Positions 1 through 10,305 of a DNA stretch of 64,000 bases are shown one piece after another. A program made the translations under genes and the position numbers. The notes beneath the pieces were generated by a model. That model was not told where the DNA came from. It saw only the letters and a list, made by a program, of their open reading frames with translations, and ran no database searches. This stretch comes from Marinobacterium iners (lineage in GTDB: Bacteria; Pseudomonadota; Gammaproteobacteria; Pseudomonadales; Balneatricaceae), in the NCBI RefSeq assembly GCF_017310015.1, contig NZ_CP022297.1, forward strand, positions 62,001 through 126,000. Direction: 5' to 3'. Each line of letters begins with the position of its first letter. Position 1 is the stretch's first letter.

Positions 1-164
1 CGGAAAGTGATCCGAAGAGGGAGGGTGGGATTTTAGGGAACCTGATACAGCACTTGATAAAAAATATTAGATCCCTGTATTTTTCAATTTTGGGGAATTT
101 CCAAAGTTGTTGTTTTAAAAAACATTTTATAAATATGCATCGCATCTAAAAAAATAGGTTTTTC

Positions 165-368
165 ATGCTTGATAAGATTATCAATTTAATAATAGTTAAC
201 TTATTTCTTTCTGGTTTTATCTATGCAGCAGATGATGGGCCATTTTGTAGTGATTTAGATCATAAGATATATGAGAATTACAATAAGCCCATGGAGTTTT
301 GCATAGGGTATAACGGCGGTAGAATGACTACATCATATTGGATTAATGCTGTTGGGGTAATTGAAGAA
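165..368 (+). pseudogene. Truncated small secreted protein
   Basis: The ORF opens with a hydrophobic leader (about residues 5-21, ending in FIYAAD) that looks like a Sec signal peptide, followed by about 45 residues with two cysteines (FCSDL and EFCIG). After residue 68 the reading enters the left end of IS1380 copy 1 and stops there, so the native C-terminus is lost. The upstream 164 bases are AT-rich and hold no gene I can see. I do not recognise the family. The local AT content differs from the GC-rich elements to the right, consistent with an older piece of foreign DNA. Confidence 0.45.
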
Positions 369-2022
369 CCTGATTCCGTGACTTACAACCCCACTCACAC
401 CTCTACAACACTGTAACCACGCGGCCTGCGGCGGTAATATGGACGCCATTCTCGATTCACCCAGGCAGTGATATCTGACTATGCGTACCTTCAAGCTTGA
501 ACAGTCAAAAACCGAGATTATCACACCCCACGGTGGTCTGGCGCTGGTTGGGCACAGCGTGAACAGGATGACCTCTCTGGCTAAGACCTCGCGCTCCATC
601 GTCAAGCGCCATGGCATCGCCAACATCGACCTCATCCGTACCTACCTGGGGTTGATTTGCCTTGGCAAGAGCGACTTCGAAGCGGTCGAGCACGCACGCC
701 ATGATCCCTTCTTCAAAGCGGCCATGGGCATCAAGCAATCACCTTCATCGGCCCGGCTGCGTCAGCGCTTTGATGAAGATGCCCGCGCACTGATCCCGTT
801 ATTGGATGAGGCCAGCGTCGAGTTTCTGTGTAACGCTTCGGTGCCTATCGGCACACTCACCACCGGGCACGTGCCACTGGATATGGACGTGTTTCCCATG
901 GACAACAGCAACAGTAAAAAAGAGGGCGTGGCCTATACCTACAAGGGGCATGACGGTTATGCCCCCATCGCGGCCTACCTGGGCACGGAGGGCTGGTGTC
1001 TGGGCTGTGAGCTGCGACCGGGTAACCAACATGCCAATAAAGAGTTTATTCACACCCTCGACCGGGTGCTGCCTCGAGTCCGAGAGCTGACCGATGCACC
1101 GCTACTGGTACGTCTTGACAGCGCCCATGATGCCGCCGAGAACCGGGGGTACTTCCGTGCGCACGGGGCAGACTACCTGATTAAGTGGAACCCCCGCTCA
1201 CAAGATGGACTGGCCTGGGTCGACAAGGCTCATGCGGCCGGCGCACTTTGGTGCCATACCCGACCGGGCAAAATGGAAACGCTGGTAAGCGAACCGCTGG
1301 ATGGCACGGACGACCGCCTGATCGTCAAGGTGACGGTGCGCCAGAGTGACAGTTCAAGACAGCTGTTTTTGGAGCCGGAGGTCAGCCTGGAGGGCTGGAC
1401 GACTTCACTCACATCGGACGCAGCAGATAACGCCAAGGTCATTGCGCTCTACCAGGATCACGCCACCAGCGAACAGTTCCACAGTGAGTTCAAGACTGAT
1501 CTGGATCTCGAACGTTTGCCGTCAGGGAAGTTCGATACCAACGACCTGGTCATAGCCTTTGCCGTACTGGGCTACAACATACTGCGTTGGATGGGACAGA
1601 ACGCGCTATTGGGGCCGGATGCACCGGTGCGTCATCCGGCCAAGCGTCGGCGGCTGAAAACCGTGATTCAGGAACTGATGTATATGGCCTGTCGCTTAGT
1701 CAGCAGCGGTCGTCGTCTCCACCTGCGCTTCGGACGACATTGTCCCGGTTTCGGGGCATTCAGTCGCGTCTACGGGCTGGCCTGATCCGGACTGTCGGAT
1801 TTACAGCCATTCAAAATAGCCACACGCCCGAGCGCCATGCATGGCAGGGTATGCCTTGGCCTGCAGACAGAATCGAGACGAAATACTGCGGTGAGAAGCA
1901 TGATCGATGCTGCAGTGGCGTAGATTAACCCGGTACACGTTAGATAAGATCGAGCTGTGTTAAAGAGCGAGGTCGTCTTCAGTGCTGGGTGCTGCAACAG
2001 CGGGTGAAGTCACTGATTCAGG
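369..2022 (+). mobile_element. IS1380-family element, copy 1
   Basis: The element is 1654 bp with imperfect terminal inverted repeats: the left end begins CCTGATTCCGTGACTT and the right end is the complement of CCTGAATCAGTGACTT. The left flank is AAGAA and the right flank TAGTA, so there is no target duplication here. The flanks have probably been changed by recombination with another copy. It differs from the other four copies by one base seen at 1357 (A instead of G). Confidence 0.93.
481..1785 (+). CDS. IS1380-family DDE transposase
   Basis: This 434-residue protein is the only gene of the element and should catalyse its cut-and-paste movement. Family features are an internal DMDVFPMDNSNS segment (first acidic residues), LVRLDSAHDA in the middle (second acidic residue), and a C-terminal SEQFHSEFKTDLDLERLPSG segment that carries the last catalytic glutamate. 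The length is usual for the family. This copy has Arg at about residue 293 (SDSSRQLF) where the other four copies have Gly. Whether that affects activity cannot be told from sequence. It starts 112 bp inside the left end. Confidence 0.93.
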   Translation: MRTFKLEQSKTEIITPHGGLALVGHSVNRMTSLAKTSRSIVKRHGIANIDLIRTYLGLICLGKSDFEAVEHARHDPFFKAAMGIKQSPSSARLRQRFDEDARALIPLLDEASVEFLCNASVPIGTLTTGHVPLDMDVFPMDNSNSKKEGVAYTYKGHDGYAPIAAYLGTEGWCLGCELRPGNQHANKEFIHTLDRVLPRVRELTDAPLLVRLDSAHDAAENRGYFRAHGADYLIKWNPRSQDGLAWVDKAHAAGALWCHTRPGKMETLVSEPLDGTDDRLIVKVTVRQSDSSRQLFLEPEVSLEGWTTSLTSDAADNAKVIALYQDHATSEQFHSEFKTDLDLERLPSGKFDTNDLVIAFAVLGYNILRWMGQNALLGPDAPVRHPAKRRRLKTVIQELMYMACRLVSSGRRLHLRFGRHCPGFGAFSRVYGLA

Positions 2023-2037
2023 TAGTATAGTAGCTCC

Positions 2038-3622
2038 CTAGCAGTCTGTCGGGTTTTCGATAGCCCTGTGAGATAATCCACCTGTCATTGAGCTACGACC
2101 GGAACATCATCATGAGCCGCTTTATTCCAGTAGACCGCCAGACCGACTATCTGCTGCCACCTTCAGTTGATGAGTGGTTGCCTGACGAGCACCTGGCGCG
2201 CTTTGTCGTCGATGTGGTCGAACAGCTGGACTTGTCTGCGCTGACACAACAGTACGCTGGTCGAGGCCATAAGGCGCATCATCCTGCGGTATTGCTGAGC
2301 CTGCTGGTCTACGGCTACGCCACTGGCGTGATCTCCAGCCGCAAGATCGAACGCGCCACCTACGACTCGATTGCCTTCCGCTACCTGGCCGCGAACACCC
2401 ATCCCGACCACGATACGCTGGCCACGTTCCGCCGTCGCTTTCTATCTGAGCTGGAGCAACTGTTTGTTCAGGTACTGTTGCTGGCGCGCGAGATGAAGCT
2501 GCTCAAGTTCGGCACTATCGCCCTTGATGGAACCAAGGTTAAAGCCAATGCCAGCAAGCACAAGGCGCTGTCCTATGGACATGCCAAGAAGCTGGAGGCT
2601 CAGCTCAAGACGGAGGTAAACGCCCTGATCCAACGGGCCGAGGCGGCAGACAACGATGTCACGAGTGATGGCATGGACATTCCGGCCGAGATTGCTCGGC
2701 GTGAAGCCCGCCTGGCGGCCATTGCAGAGGCGAAGGTCAAAATCGAAGCCCGTGCGCAAGAACGGGATGCCGCAGAACAAACCACTTACCAGGATAAAGC
2801 AGCCAAACGCGATGCACAGCGAAAGGCAGGCAAAAAGCCACGTGGGCGTGATCCCAAACCCCCGATGGGTGGCCCACGCGATCAGGATCAGGTGAATCTC
2901 ACGGATCCACAGTCCCGCATCATGCCGGTCACGGGTAAGGGCTTTGATCAGTGCTATAACGCCCAGGCAGCGGTGGATACTGAGAGCATGCTGGTAACCT
3001 CTGTCCACGTTACGCAAGCGACGAATGACAAACAACAAGTCATGCCACTGCTGAACGCATTGACCGCCTTACCCGCCTCATTGGGCAAGGTGGCCCATCT
3101 GCTGGCGGATACCGGTTACTTCAGTGCGGAGAATGTTAAGGTGTGCGGCCAGCAGGGTATTGAGCCTCTTATTGCCATGAAACGAGACGTTCACCACTTG
3201 CCGCTCTTCGAGCGCTTTGCAGCCGAGCCGGTAGCCCCCGACAGTGATGACCCTGTTGAGCAGATGGCCTATCGCCTGAAAACACAGGCGGGACGGGCCC
3301 GTTATGCGCTGCGCAAGCATACGGTGGAACCCGTGTTCGGCATCATCAAGCACGTCATGGGGTTCAGGCAGTTCTCACTCCGAGGGTTGGACAAGGTTAG
3401 TGGTGAGTGGCGTTTGGCCACCCTGGCATGGAATATCAAACGTATGCATCGCTTAGTGGTGAGCTGACAGCCAATGCTTGAAATACGTGCCTCTGACGGC
3501 CGCATGGGGTTAAGCAACAGTAAAGCGGCTGCACACGTCATGTGATGGCTGTCTGGCGATCATTGAAAGCGATAAAGAGCTCTGGCACGCCGACGAGCCC
3601 CGTTAATCCGACAGACTGCTAG
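2038..3622 (+). mobile_element. IS1182-family element
   Basis: A single transposase gene is bounded by perfect 15-bp inverted repeats, CTAGCAGTCTGTCGG at 2038-2052 and its complement at 3608-3622. The outermost CTAG is a palindrome present on both sides and may be the duplicated target rather than part of the element. The element lies 15 bp from the end of IS1380 copy 1 and cuts off the 5' part of a Tn3-type resolvase gene on its right. Confidence 0.85.
2112..3467 (+). CDS. IS1182-family transposase
   Basis: The protein is about 451 residues from the ATG at 2112; an in-frame ATG at 2088 would add eight. The N-terminal region (RQTDYLLPPSVDEWLPDEHLA) is the conserved IS1182 start and is followed by a helical DNA-binding part. 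The catalytic core contains the first acidic residue in FGTIALDGTKVKANAS and the second in LLADTGYFSAEN. The C-terminal segment has VEPVFGIIKHVMGFRQF with the last glutamate. A basic, alanine-rich spacer lies between the first two catalytic segments. The gene looks intact. Confidence 0.9.
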   Translation: MSRFIPVDRQTDYLLPPSVDEWLPDEHLARFVVDVVEQLDLSALTQQYAGRGHKAHHPAVLLSLLVYGYATGVISSRKIERATYDSIAFRYLAANTHPDHDTLATFRRRFLSELEQLFVQVLLLAREMKLLKFGTIALDGTKVKANASKHKALSYGHAKKLEAQLKTEVNALIQRAEAADNDVTSDGMDIPAEIARREARLAAIAEAKVKIEARAQERDAAEQTTYQDKAAKRDAQRKAGKKPRGRDPKPPMGGPRDQDQVNLTDPQSRIMPVTGKGFDQCYNAQAAVDTESMLVTSVHVTQATNDKQQVMPLLNALTALPASLGKVAHLLADTGYFSAENVKVCGQQGIEPLIAMKRDVHHLPLFERFAAEPVAPDSDDPVEQMAYRLKTQAGRARYALRKHTVEPVFGIIKHVMGFRQFSLRGLDKVSGEWRLATLAWNIKRMHRLVVS

Positions 3623-3690
3623 GCCCCCATAGACAAAATTCCTGAAATGCGAATAGATGTAGCGGCCCGCAAACACCGAGGCGAACCCAC

Positions 3691-4047
3691 ATTATTGACG
3701 ACCTGCGTCGCCTGGTCCACACGTTGACCCAACGGGGTGTCCGCATCGAATTCATCAAAGAAAGCCTGACTTTCACCGGCGAAGCGTCGCCGATGGCCAA
3801 CCTCATGCTTTCCGTCATGGGCGCATTTGCCGAGTTCGAGCGTGCATTGATACGCGAGCGGCAGCGCGAAGGCATCGCACTGGCTCGAAAGCGTGGAGCG
3901 TATCGCGGTCGCAAGAAAGCCCTCTCTCCCGAAAAGATCGTCGAACTCCGGCAGCGCGTTGCAAACAGTGAACAAAAGGCGGCGCTGGCCCGTGAATTCG
4001 GCATCAGCCGCGAGACGCTGTACCAATACCTGAAAACGGTTGACTGA
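3691..4047 (+). pseudogene. tnpR: Tn3-family resolvase, 5'-truncated
   Basis: The reading frame covers the C-terminal two thirds of a serine resolvase. It has the end of the catalytic domain (DDLRRLVHTLTQRGVRIEF, then FTGEASPMANLMLSVMGAFAEFERALI) and the helix-turn-helix (AALAREFGISRETLYQYL). The catalytic serine region is missing because the IS1182 element cut the gene at its left, so it cannot act as a resolvase. Its stop lies two bases before the tnpA start, the usual tnpR-tnpA order of Tn3-type transposons. Confidence 0.85.
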
Positions 4048-4049
4048 CT

Positions 4050-7019
4050 ATGCCCCGCCGTCGCCTATTGACCGCCGCTGAGCGGGATAGCTTGCTCTCG
4101 TTTCCAGAGACGGACGACACGCTCATCCAACACTACACTTTCTCCGAATCGGACTTGTCGGCGATTCGGCAGCGGCGTGGCCCGCACAACCGATTCGGTT
4201 TCGCGGTCCAGTTATGTTATCTGCGCTATCCCGGTATCGCGCTACCCACCAATGCCGAGCCACCAGCCTCCTTATTAACGCTCATCGGCCAGCAGTTGAG
4301 CATTGGGCCTGAGATTTGGCCGCGCTACGCCAAGAGGCCTGAAACGCGACGGGAGCATCTGGTCGAATTGCAGGCCTGGTTGAACCTGTCTTCGCTCAGC
4401 GGCGATGACTACCGGCGGTTTATTGACTCCATTGTCGACCTGGCCCAACAAACGGATCGCGGCATCGTTCTGGCTGAAGCGCTGGTCAAGTTGCTTAGAC
4501 AACAACGCATCATTTTGCCGCCGCTGGATGTCATCGAACGCATGTGCAGCGAAGCGCTCACGCGAGGCACCCGACTCGTGTATGAAACGTTAACCGCGCT
4601 ATTGACCAATCAGCATCGCCGCGCCTTCGAGCAGTTGCTGGCGATTCGCAAGGATATGTCGAGTAGTGCACTCGTCTGGCTGCGCCAGTCTCCCGGACCA
4701 CCGAGGCCCAAACATATTCTGTTCCACCTCCAACGATTACAGACCGTGCGCGAGCTCAACCTCCCGGTTGGGCTTGAACATACCATCCACCAGAACCGTC
4801 TGCTGAAGCTCGCCCGTGAAGGCGGGCAAATGACCGCCCAGCACTTGCGGGACCTTGAATCGAGCCGTCGCTACGCCACACTAGTGGCAATCATACTCGA
4901 TACACGAGCCACGCTGATTGACGAGATCATTGACCTACATGATCGCTTTATGGGCTCGCTGTTCAGCAAGGCCAAGCGTACACATGCTGAGCGCTTCCAG
5001 CGCTCCGGCAAGGAAATTAATAATAAGGTACGTCTGTACTCGCGTGTTGGGCGCGCACTGCTCGATGCCAAACAGACCGGAAGCGATCCGTATGCCGCCA
5101 TTGAGGCGATCATGCCATGGGAGGTATTCAGTGCAAGCATCACCGAAGCGGAAAAGCTGGCCCAGTCAGAAGACTTCGATTACCTCGCTTTAATTGGTAG
5201 TGGCTTCAACTCGCTGCGGCGTTACACGCCGACGCTTCTGGATGCACTGGATATGAAGGCCGCACCGGCGGCGCGCGAGTTACACGCCGGGATCGAGCTG
5301 CTAAAGAACATGAATCAGCACCAGTCTCGTAAAGTGCCGGATGACGCCCCGACTGGCTTTATCCGCAAGCGCTGGGAAAGTCTGGTGTACACACCGGACG
5401 GAATTGACCGACGCTTCTATGAACTGTGCGTGCTATCCGAGCTCAAAAATGCGCTACGTTCCGGGGACATCTGGGTCCAGGATTCGCGGCAGTTTAAGGA
5501 TTTCGAGGATTACCTGTTGCCGCCGACACGGTTCGAGGGTCAGCGTGAAGATCGAAAGCTCGGATTGGCGGTTGAAACGAATTGCGATAACTACTTGGAA
5601 TCGCGATTGGCAACGCTGGACCAGGAGTTGATCACCGTAGAACGCCTGGCCTTCGCCGACCAGTTACCCGATGCAGGTATCTCACCCTCGGGCCGCCTAA
5701 GAATCACGCCATTGGACAACGCCGTGCCTGATGCGGCGGAAGCGCTGATGCAACAGGCCTATAGTCGGTTGCCGCACTTGAAGATCACCGAACTGTTGTT
5801 GGAAGTCGATAACTGGACGGGCTTCACGCAACACTTCACTCACCTCAAAAGCGGCGCAACCGCTGGGGATCGACAGCTACTACTCACGACGATCCTGGCT
5901 GATGCGATCAACCTGGGGCTATCCAAGATGGCTGAGTCCTGCCCTGGCACCACCTACGCTAAGCTGACGTGGCTCCAGGCGTGGCACATACGCGATGAAA
6001 CGTATTCAGCGGGATTGGGGAGCCTGGTCAACGCTCATTCTCGCCAATCGTTCGCCGCATACTGGGGTGATGGCACCACGTCATCATCGGATGGCCAGAA
6101 CTTCAAAGCCGGCGGTCGCGGTCAATTTGCTGGCCATGTAAATTTGAAATACGGTCAGGAGCCGGGCGTACAGTTCTACACGCATATCTCGGACCAGTAC
6201 GCGCCGTTTCATTCCAAGGTCATTAACGCCACTGTTCGCGATGCCACTCATGTTCTGGATGGTTTGCTGTACCACGAGTCCGACCTTCGGATATAGGAGC
6301 ACTATACGGACACGGCTGGCTTTACCGATCATGTGTTCGCCTTGATGCACTTGCTTGGGTACCGCTTCGCCCCGCGTATTCGTGATTTAGCCGACCGTCG
6401 TCTGTACATAAATGGTGACACAAAACAGTATCCGACACTCGCAGGCCTAATCGGCGGTCGCATCAACGTAAAACACATTCGGACGCATTGGGACGAAATC
6501 CTTCGTTTGGCGGCATCGATTAAGCAGGGCACTGTCACCGCATCACTGATGCTGCGCAAGCTCGGGAGCTATCCGCGTCAGAATGGCCTCGCGATCGCAT
6601 TGCGCGAGCTGGGCCGCATTGAGCGAACATTATTCGCACTCGACTGGATGCAAAACGTCGAACTGCGTCGCCGCGTGCAGGTTGGTTTGAATAAGGGCGA
6701 GGCTAAGAACACGCTGGCTCGTGCCGTCTTCCTGAACCGGCTCGGTGAACTCCGCGATCGCAGTTACGAGAATCAACGCTACCGTGCAAGCGGACTCAAT
6801 CTCGTCGTCAGCGCTATTATCCTTTGGAATACGGTTTATATGGAGCGGGCGGTTCAAGCACTGCGCGAAGACGGCCGGGATATCGACGAGACGCTTCTGC
6901 GGCATCTTTCTCCCTTGGGCTGGGAGCACATCAACCTGACCGGCGACTATATCTGGCAGCAGGACAAACAGGTCGAACAAGGAAAGTACCGATCGTTACG
7001 AACACTGCAGAGGTCTTAG
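4050..7019 (+). pseudogene. tnpA: Tn3-family transposase with in-frame TAG
   Basis: The full frame is 989 codons, normal for a Tn3 transposase, but codon 749 (6294-6296) is TAG where the family has glutamate in the conserved DLRIEEHYTDTAGF segment. A single G-to-T change of GAG explains it. Reading resumes in the same frame and runs to the natural end that overlaps the terminal repeat. The N-terminal part (RRRLLTAAERDSLLSFP) and the SDGQNFKAGG region with catalytic residues lie before the stop; the last acidic residue falls after it. Without suppression the product would be 748 residues and inactive. Confidence 0.9.
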
Positions 7020-7052
7020 CGTACGATTTTTTCCGTTTCGTGAGCTGACCCC
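7015..7052 (-). repeat. Tn3-type 38-bp terminal inverted repeat
   Basis: Read on the minus strand the repeat begins GGGGTCAGCTCACGAAACGG and ends TACGCTAAG, the GGGG...TAAG form of Tn3-family ends. It overlaps the tnpA stop codon. I did not find its partner in the window. Confidence 0.85.
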
Positions 7053-7459
7053 TAGAAGGTCAAGACGAGGACATTGCCGAATTTACCCGCCGGTTGGTCT
7101 TCAATACGCTGATAGGCAATGCGGATATGCATTTGAAAAATTGGTCCGTGATCTACAAAGACACCCGCACAGTCTCGATTGCCCCTGCGTATGACTTTGT
7201 TTCGACCATTCCCTATCTCCCTGACGATAGTGCGGCGCTAAAGGTCAGCCGCAGTAAAAAGTTCAGTGACTTCACGCTGGATGAGCTGTCCCACTTGGCT
7301 GCTAAAGCGATGCTGCCGGAAAAGTGGGTGTTGGATACCGCCAAGGAAACCGTTGCAGGCTTCCATGAGGTATGGGCGAAAGAAAAAGCACACTTGCCGC
7401 TGACGCAATCCATGATCGCGGCCATCGAGCGGCACCTGCGCACAATACCAATCGGTTAA
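7053..7459 (+). pseudogene. hipA: HipA-like kinase, C-terminal fragment
   Basis: The frame opens at the transposon end and gives about 135 residues of the HipA C-terminal lobe, including NTLIGNADMHLKNWS and APAYDFVS, which carry the catalytic-loop and metal-binding residues of HipA-type kinases. The N-terminal lobe and any hipB are lost to the Tn3 insertion. The family consists of serine/threonine kinases that act as toxins in HipBA modules. This fragment is not expected to be active. Confidence 0.8.
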
Positions 7460-7546
7460 TGAGTCGTCGGAGTATTCATACGGCCTCGAAGGCATCAGCC
7501 TGTTCGGGTCGGTGGACGGCGGATCAGCATTATGCCCTTTATTCTT

Positions 7547-7588
7547 ACTTAGTATCAGATATAATAATTGTTAAATAAGATACTAAGT
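7547..7588. promoter_or_regulatory. 10-bp inverted repeat before the ATPase gene
   Basis: ACTTAGTATC at 7547-7556 is mirrored exactly by GATACTAAGT at 7579-7588, with 22 very AT-rich bases between (centre-to-centre 32 bp, about three turns). It lies 30 bp before the ATG of the ATPase gene, where a promoter is expected. It could be an operator for autoregulation or a partition-type site. A related TATACTAA follows at about 7590. Confidence 0.5.
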
Positions 7589-7617
7589 TATACTAATGGC
7601 ACCCGCTGAGATTTTTA

Positions 7618-8871
7618 ATGGCCGATCCTATTCATGCCAATTGGCACTACCCTCGTACCGAACTGGCCAACAAAATCCTGAAAGGCTTCCAGGTAGGGCT
7701 GGCCGAGCGCTTCACTATCTTTGCGCCGCGTAAGCGTGGGAAAACCGAGTTTGTTCAACGTGATGTTGCACCGCTTGCGAAAGAACAGGGCATCCTGGTC
7801 GTATATGTCGATTTCTGGCGCGACAAGGCATCACCCGCGATGGCGTTTGCAACGGCTGTCATGGCGGCACGCCGCGAACAGGAAAGCTGGTTTACCAATC
7901 TGCTCAGTCAATCTACTCTGAAAGCCAGCTTGAATCTGTTCGGTAACGATCTGTCGATGGAGCTTTCACCACAGAAGAAACAGGCCGAAAAAAAAATTGC
8001 AGAAGCTGCCTTCGAAGAGCTGGAGGCAACACGTAAACCGATTTTACTGTTGCTTGATGAGGTTCAGCATCTGGCGACCGATCCGGCTTTCGGCGACTTT
8101 ACCGCGGCTTTGCGCAGCTTTATGACGGCGCGTTCCGATGAAAAGATCAAAGGTATCTTCACAGGCTCCAGCCAGGAGGGCCTGGCCCAACTATTTAAGC
8201 GAACCAAAGCCCCGTTTTATAACGCCAGCTCAACGCTGGACTTTCCCGATCTGGATGAGCACTTCGTCAGGTTCGAGTTGGCGGTATTCCAGCGTGTCAC
8301 TGGAGGTGTCCAACTCAATGCAGTCAGGGCCAATGATGTGTTCGAATCAATGGCCCGGGCGCCGGGGCGTTTTACCGATCTACTCAGACGAATGGCTTTG
8401 GAGGAAGTGCATGATATCGATGAAGGCGTGTCACGCTTCGCGGATAGCCTAATCGAAGAAGAAAACCAGTTGTTTAGTGAGGTCTGGCAGACGCTTCACC
8501 CCATGGACAGGGCGTTACTCATCATGATTTCACGTGGCAAACACAAAGGCTTTTACAGTGAGCAATGTAAGGCGCAGCTACTTCAGCTGTACCCGGAGTT
8601 CGATCCTACCAAGAATTCGATGATCCAGAATGCACTCAATCGTCTCAAAAGTAATACCGTGAATGCCATTTACAGTGCGGAACATGGCGTGTGGCAGTTT
8701 GCCGATCCTGCATTCGAAAAGTTCGTGCAAAGCACAGATAAAGCATCTGGGATACACAAAGCAAACAAGGAAGGAATGAAGCATGATTATCACGATTGGT
8801 GGACAGAAAGGCGGCTCCGGCAAAAGCTGCCTGGCACAAAACCTCGCAGTAGCCCTGCAACGCGCCGGTGA
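7618..8871 (+). CDS. AAA-type ATPase of a maintenance operon
   Basis: This 417-residue protein has a nucleotide-binding loop near residues 37-45 (APRKRGKTEF) and a Walker B segment near 144-151 (LLLLDEVQHL), followed by a sensor-like GIFTGSSQEG and a helical C-terminal region. It resembles the archaeal-type ATPase branch of P-loop proteins. It is followed by ParA and a ribbon-helix-helix gene, which suggests a role in stable inheritance of a plasmid or integrative element. The last 30 or so residues overlap the start of parA by 89 bp in another frame and are basic and low in information, so the natural C-terminus may have been shorter. Confidence 0.7.
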   Translation: MADPIHANWHYPRTELANKILKGFQVGLAERFTIFAPRKRGKTEFVQRDVAPLAKEQGILVVYVDFWRDKASPAMAFATAVMAARREQESWFTNLLSQSTLKASLNLFGNDLSMELSPQKKQAEKKIAEAAFEELEATRKPILLLLDEVQHLATDPAFGDFTAALRSFMTARSDEKIKGIFTGSSQEGLAQLFKRTKAPFYNASSTLDFPDLDEHFVRFELAVFQRVTGGVQLNAVRANDVFESMARAPGRFTDLLRRMALEEVHDIDEGVSRFADSLIEEENQLFSEVWQTLHPMDRALLIMISRGKHKGFYSEQCKAQLLQLYPEFDPTKNSMIQNALNRLKSNTVNAIYSAEHGVWQFADPAFEKFVQSTDKASGIHKANKEGMKHDYHDWWTERRLRQKLPGTKPRSSPATRR

Positions 8872-9432
8872 GCAGGTAATGCTGATTGATGCCGACCCGC
8901 AGCAGACATCCGCTGACTGGGCTGAGCAACGGCATGAGAACGGCAAGGTTGAACCGATCGACTGCCAAGCCATGACTGGCGACATTTCAAAACAGCACTC
9001 GCTCTGGCATCCACCGGCAGGACTCTAATCATCGACTGTGGCGGTCGTGATACTAAGGAGCTGCGAAGCGCCTTGGTCATCGCAGACATTGCATTGGTCC
9101 CAACACGCCCGAAACGCCGAGACCTTAAAACCCTCGATTACGTTTCGGATTTGGTGGAAAAAAGCCGGCTGGTTAATCCTGACCTGATCGCACGGGTAGT
9201 CGTCTCTCAGGCTCCCAGCCTACCTAGCCAGGTGCAGCGGATCTTGGACTCAAAAGCAGTCGCCGACCAGTTTGGGCTACCTGCACTGGACCCCGTGATC
9301 TTTTCTCGTAACGTTTACGACGACGCAGAAGAAGCTGGGCTATCCGTATTTGAGGCAAGCGATGAGAAAGCGATAGTCGAAATCGAAGCCATCCGAGAAG
9401 CCTTGGTAGAACTACGAAGAATGATCAATTGA
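8783..9432 (+). pseudogene. parA: ParA-type partition ATPase, frameshifted
   Basis: The start (ATG at 8783 after AAGGAA) gives a deviant Walker A, QKGGSGKSCLAQNLA, then LIDADPQQTSADWAE. The frame is lost near 8986-9000, around TCAAAACAGC. Reading continues one phase away with LIIDCGGRDTKELRSALVIADI, PTRPKRRDLKTL and a normal C-terminus up to 9432. One indel would restore a ParA of about 215 residues, the usual size for short plasmid ParAs. An A-run at the shift point makes either a mutation or a sequencing error possible; programmed slippage is less likely but not excluded. The gene order ATPase-ParA-RHH supports a partition operon. Confidence 0.8.
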
Positions 9433-9436
9433 TCAT
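9421..9436. promoter_or_regulatory. TGATCA box 1 (palindrome)
   Basis: ATGATCAATTGATCAT is a perfect 16-bp palindrome containing two TGATCA sites whose starts are 8 bp apart. It overlaps the parA stop codon and ends 16 bases before the ATG of the ribbon-helix-helix gene. Two similar clusters lie before the next two genes. Confidence 0.6.
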
Positions 9437-10305
9437 TTGAGGTAATGAAGCAATGAGCAATTTAACATCAGTATCAGCAGAACGCTTAGCAAAGAAAGCC
9501 AAAGCTGCCGAACAAGCCAAAAGCCACATCGATGCAGCTGATGTAGCAACAACCACAGAGATTAAGCAGAAGCGCCTCAACGTAAACATCCCCGAGGAAC
9601 TGCACAAAAAGCTTAAACGTACACGCCGTTAAAACGACCCACTTGCCCTTAACTGTACTGCGCCACTTTTTTTGAAGTCCGCTCCAGTTCAACATTCCAG
9701 GGCAGCAGTCGCTCCAGCTTTTCCAGTGTGTCGGCGTTGGCGATACGCTCCAGCACATGCCGGATGTACGCCGAGGGTTCCAGGTCGTTGGCTTTGGCCG
9801 TTTCGATCAGGGAGTAGCAGGTGGCGCTGGCGTGAGCGCCCTGCGGGGTATCCGCGAACAACCAGGCCTTGCGACCCACGGCGAACGGACGGATGGCATT
9901 CTCGGCCAGCACGTTGCTGATGTGCAGGTCACCCCGCTCACAGTAGCCGATCAGGGTGGGCCACTGGTTCAGGGTGTATTCCATAGCTTTGCGAGTTAAC
10001 CCGCCTTTCATCACGCGACCCACGTTGGCGTCCAGCCAGGCCTTGAACGCTTCCAGTCGAGGCAGGCTCGATGCCTGACGGATCTGATAGCGTTCGGCAA
10101 TGCTCAGGTCCTTGATCTGACGTTCGATGGCATACAGTTTGTTGATGTGACTGAGTGCCACATCCGCTTTGGACAGCTTGGCCTGTTTGCCTTTACCCGC
10201 CGGCTTGGCCGCTTTGGTCGCTTCGATGAACTTGCGGCGGGCGTGATCCCAGCAGCCAATGCGGGTCAGCTTATTGGCTGAACAGATCGGTTCATAACCG
10301 GAGTA

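Larger units (their letters stand above)
3623..7052 (+). mobile_element. Tn3-family transposon, right part
   Basis: This remnant holds the truncated tnpR, tnpA and one 38-bp terminal repeat at the right. The left end and any passenger genes are missing, replaced by IS1182 and IS1380 copy 1. The right end has gone into a hipA-like gene whose 3' part follows directly. The five bases after the end are TAGAA; the matching duplicate is not visible in the window. Confidence 0.85.
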
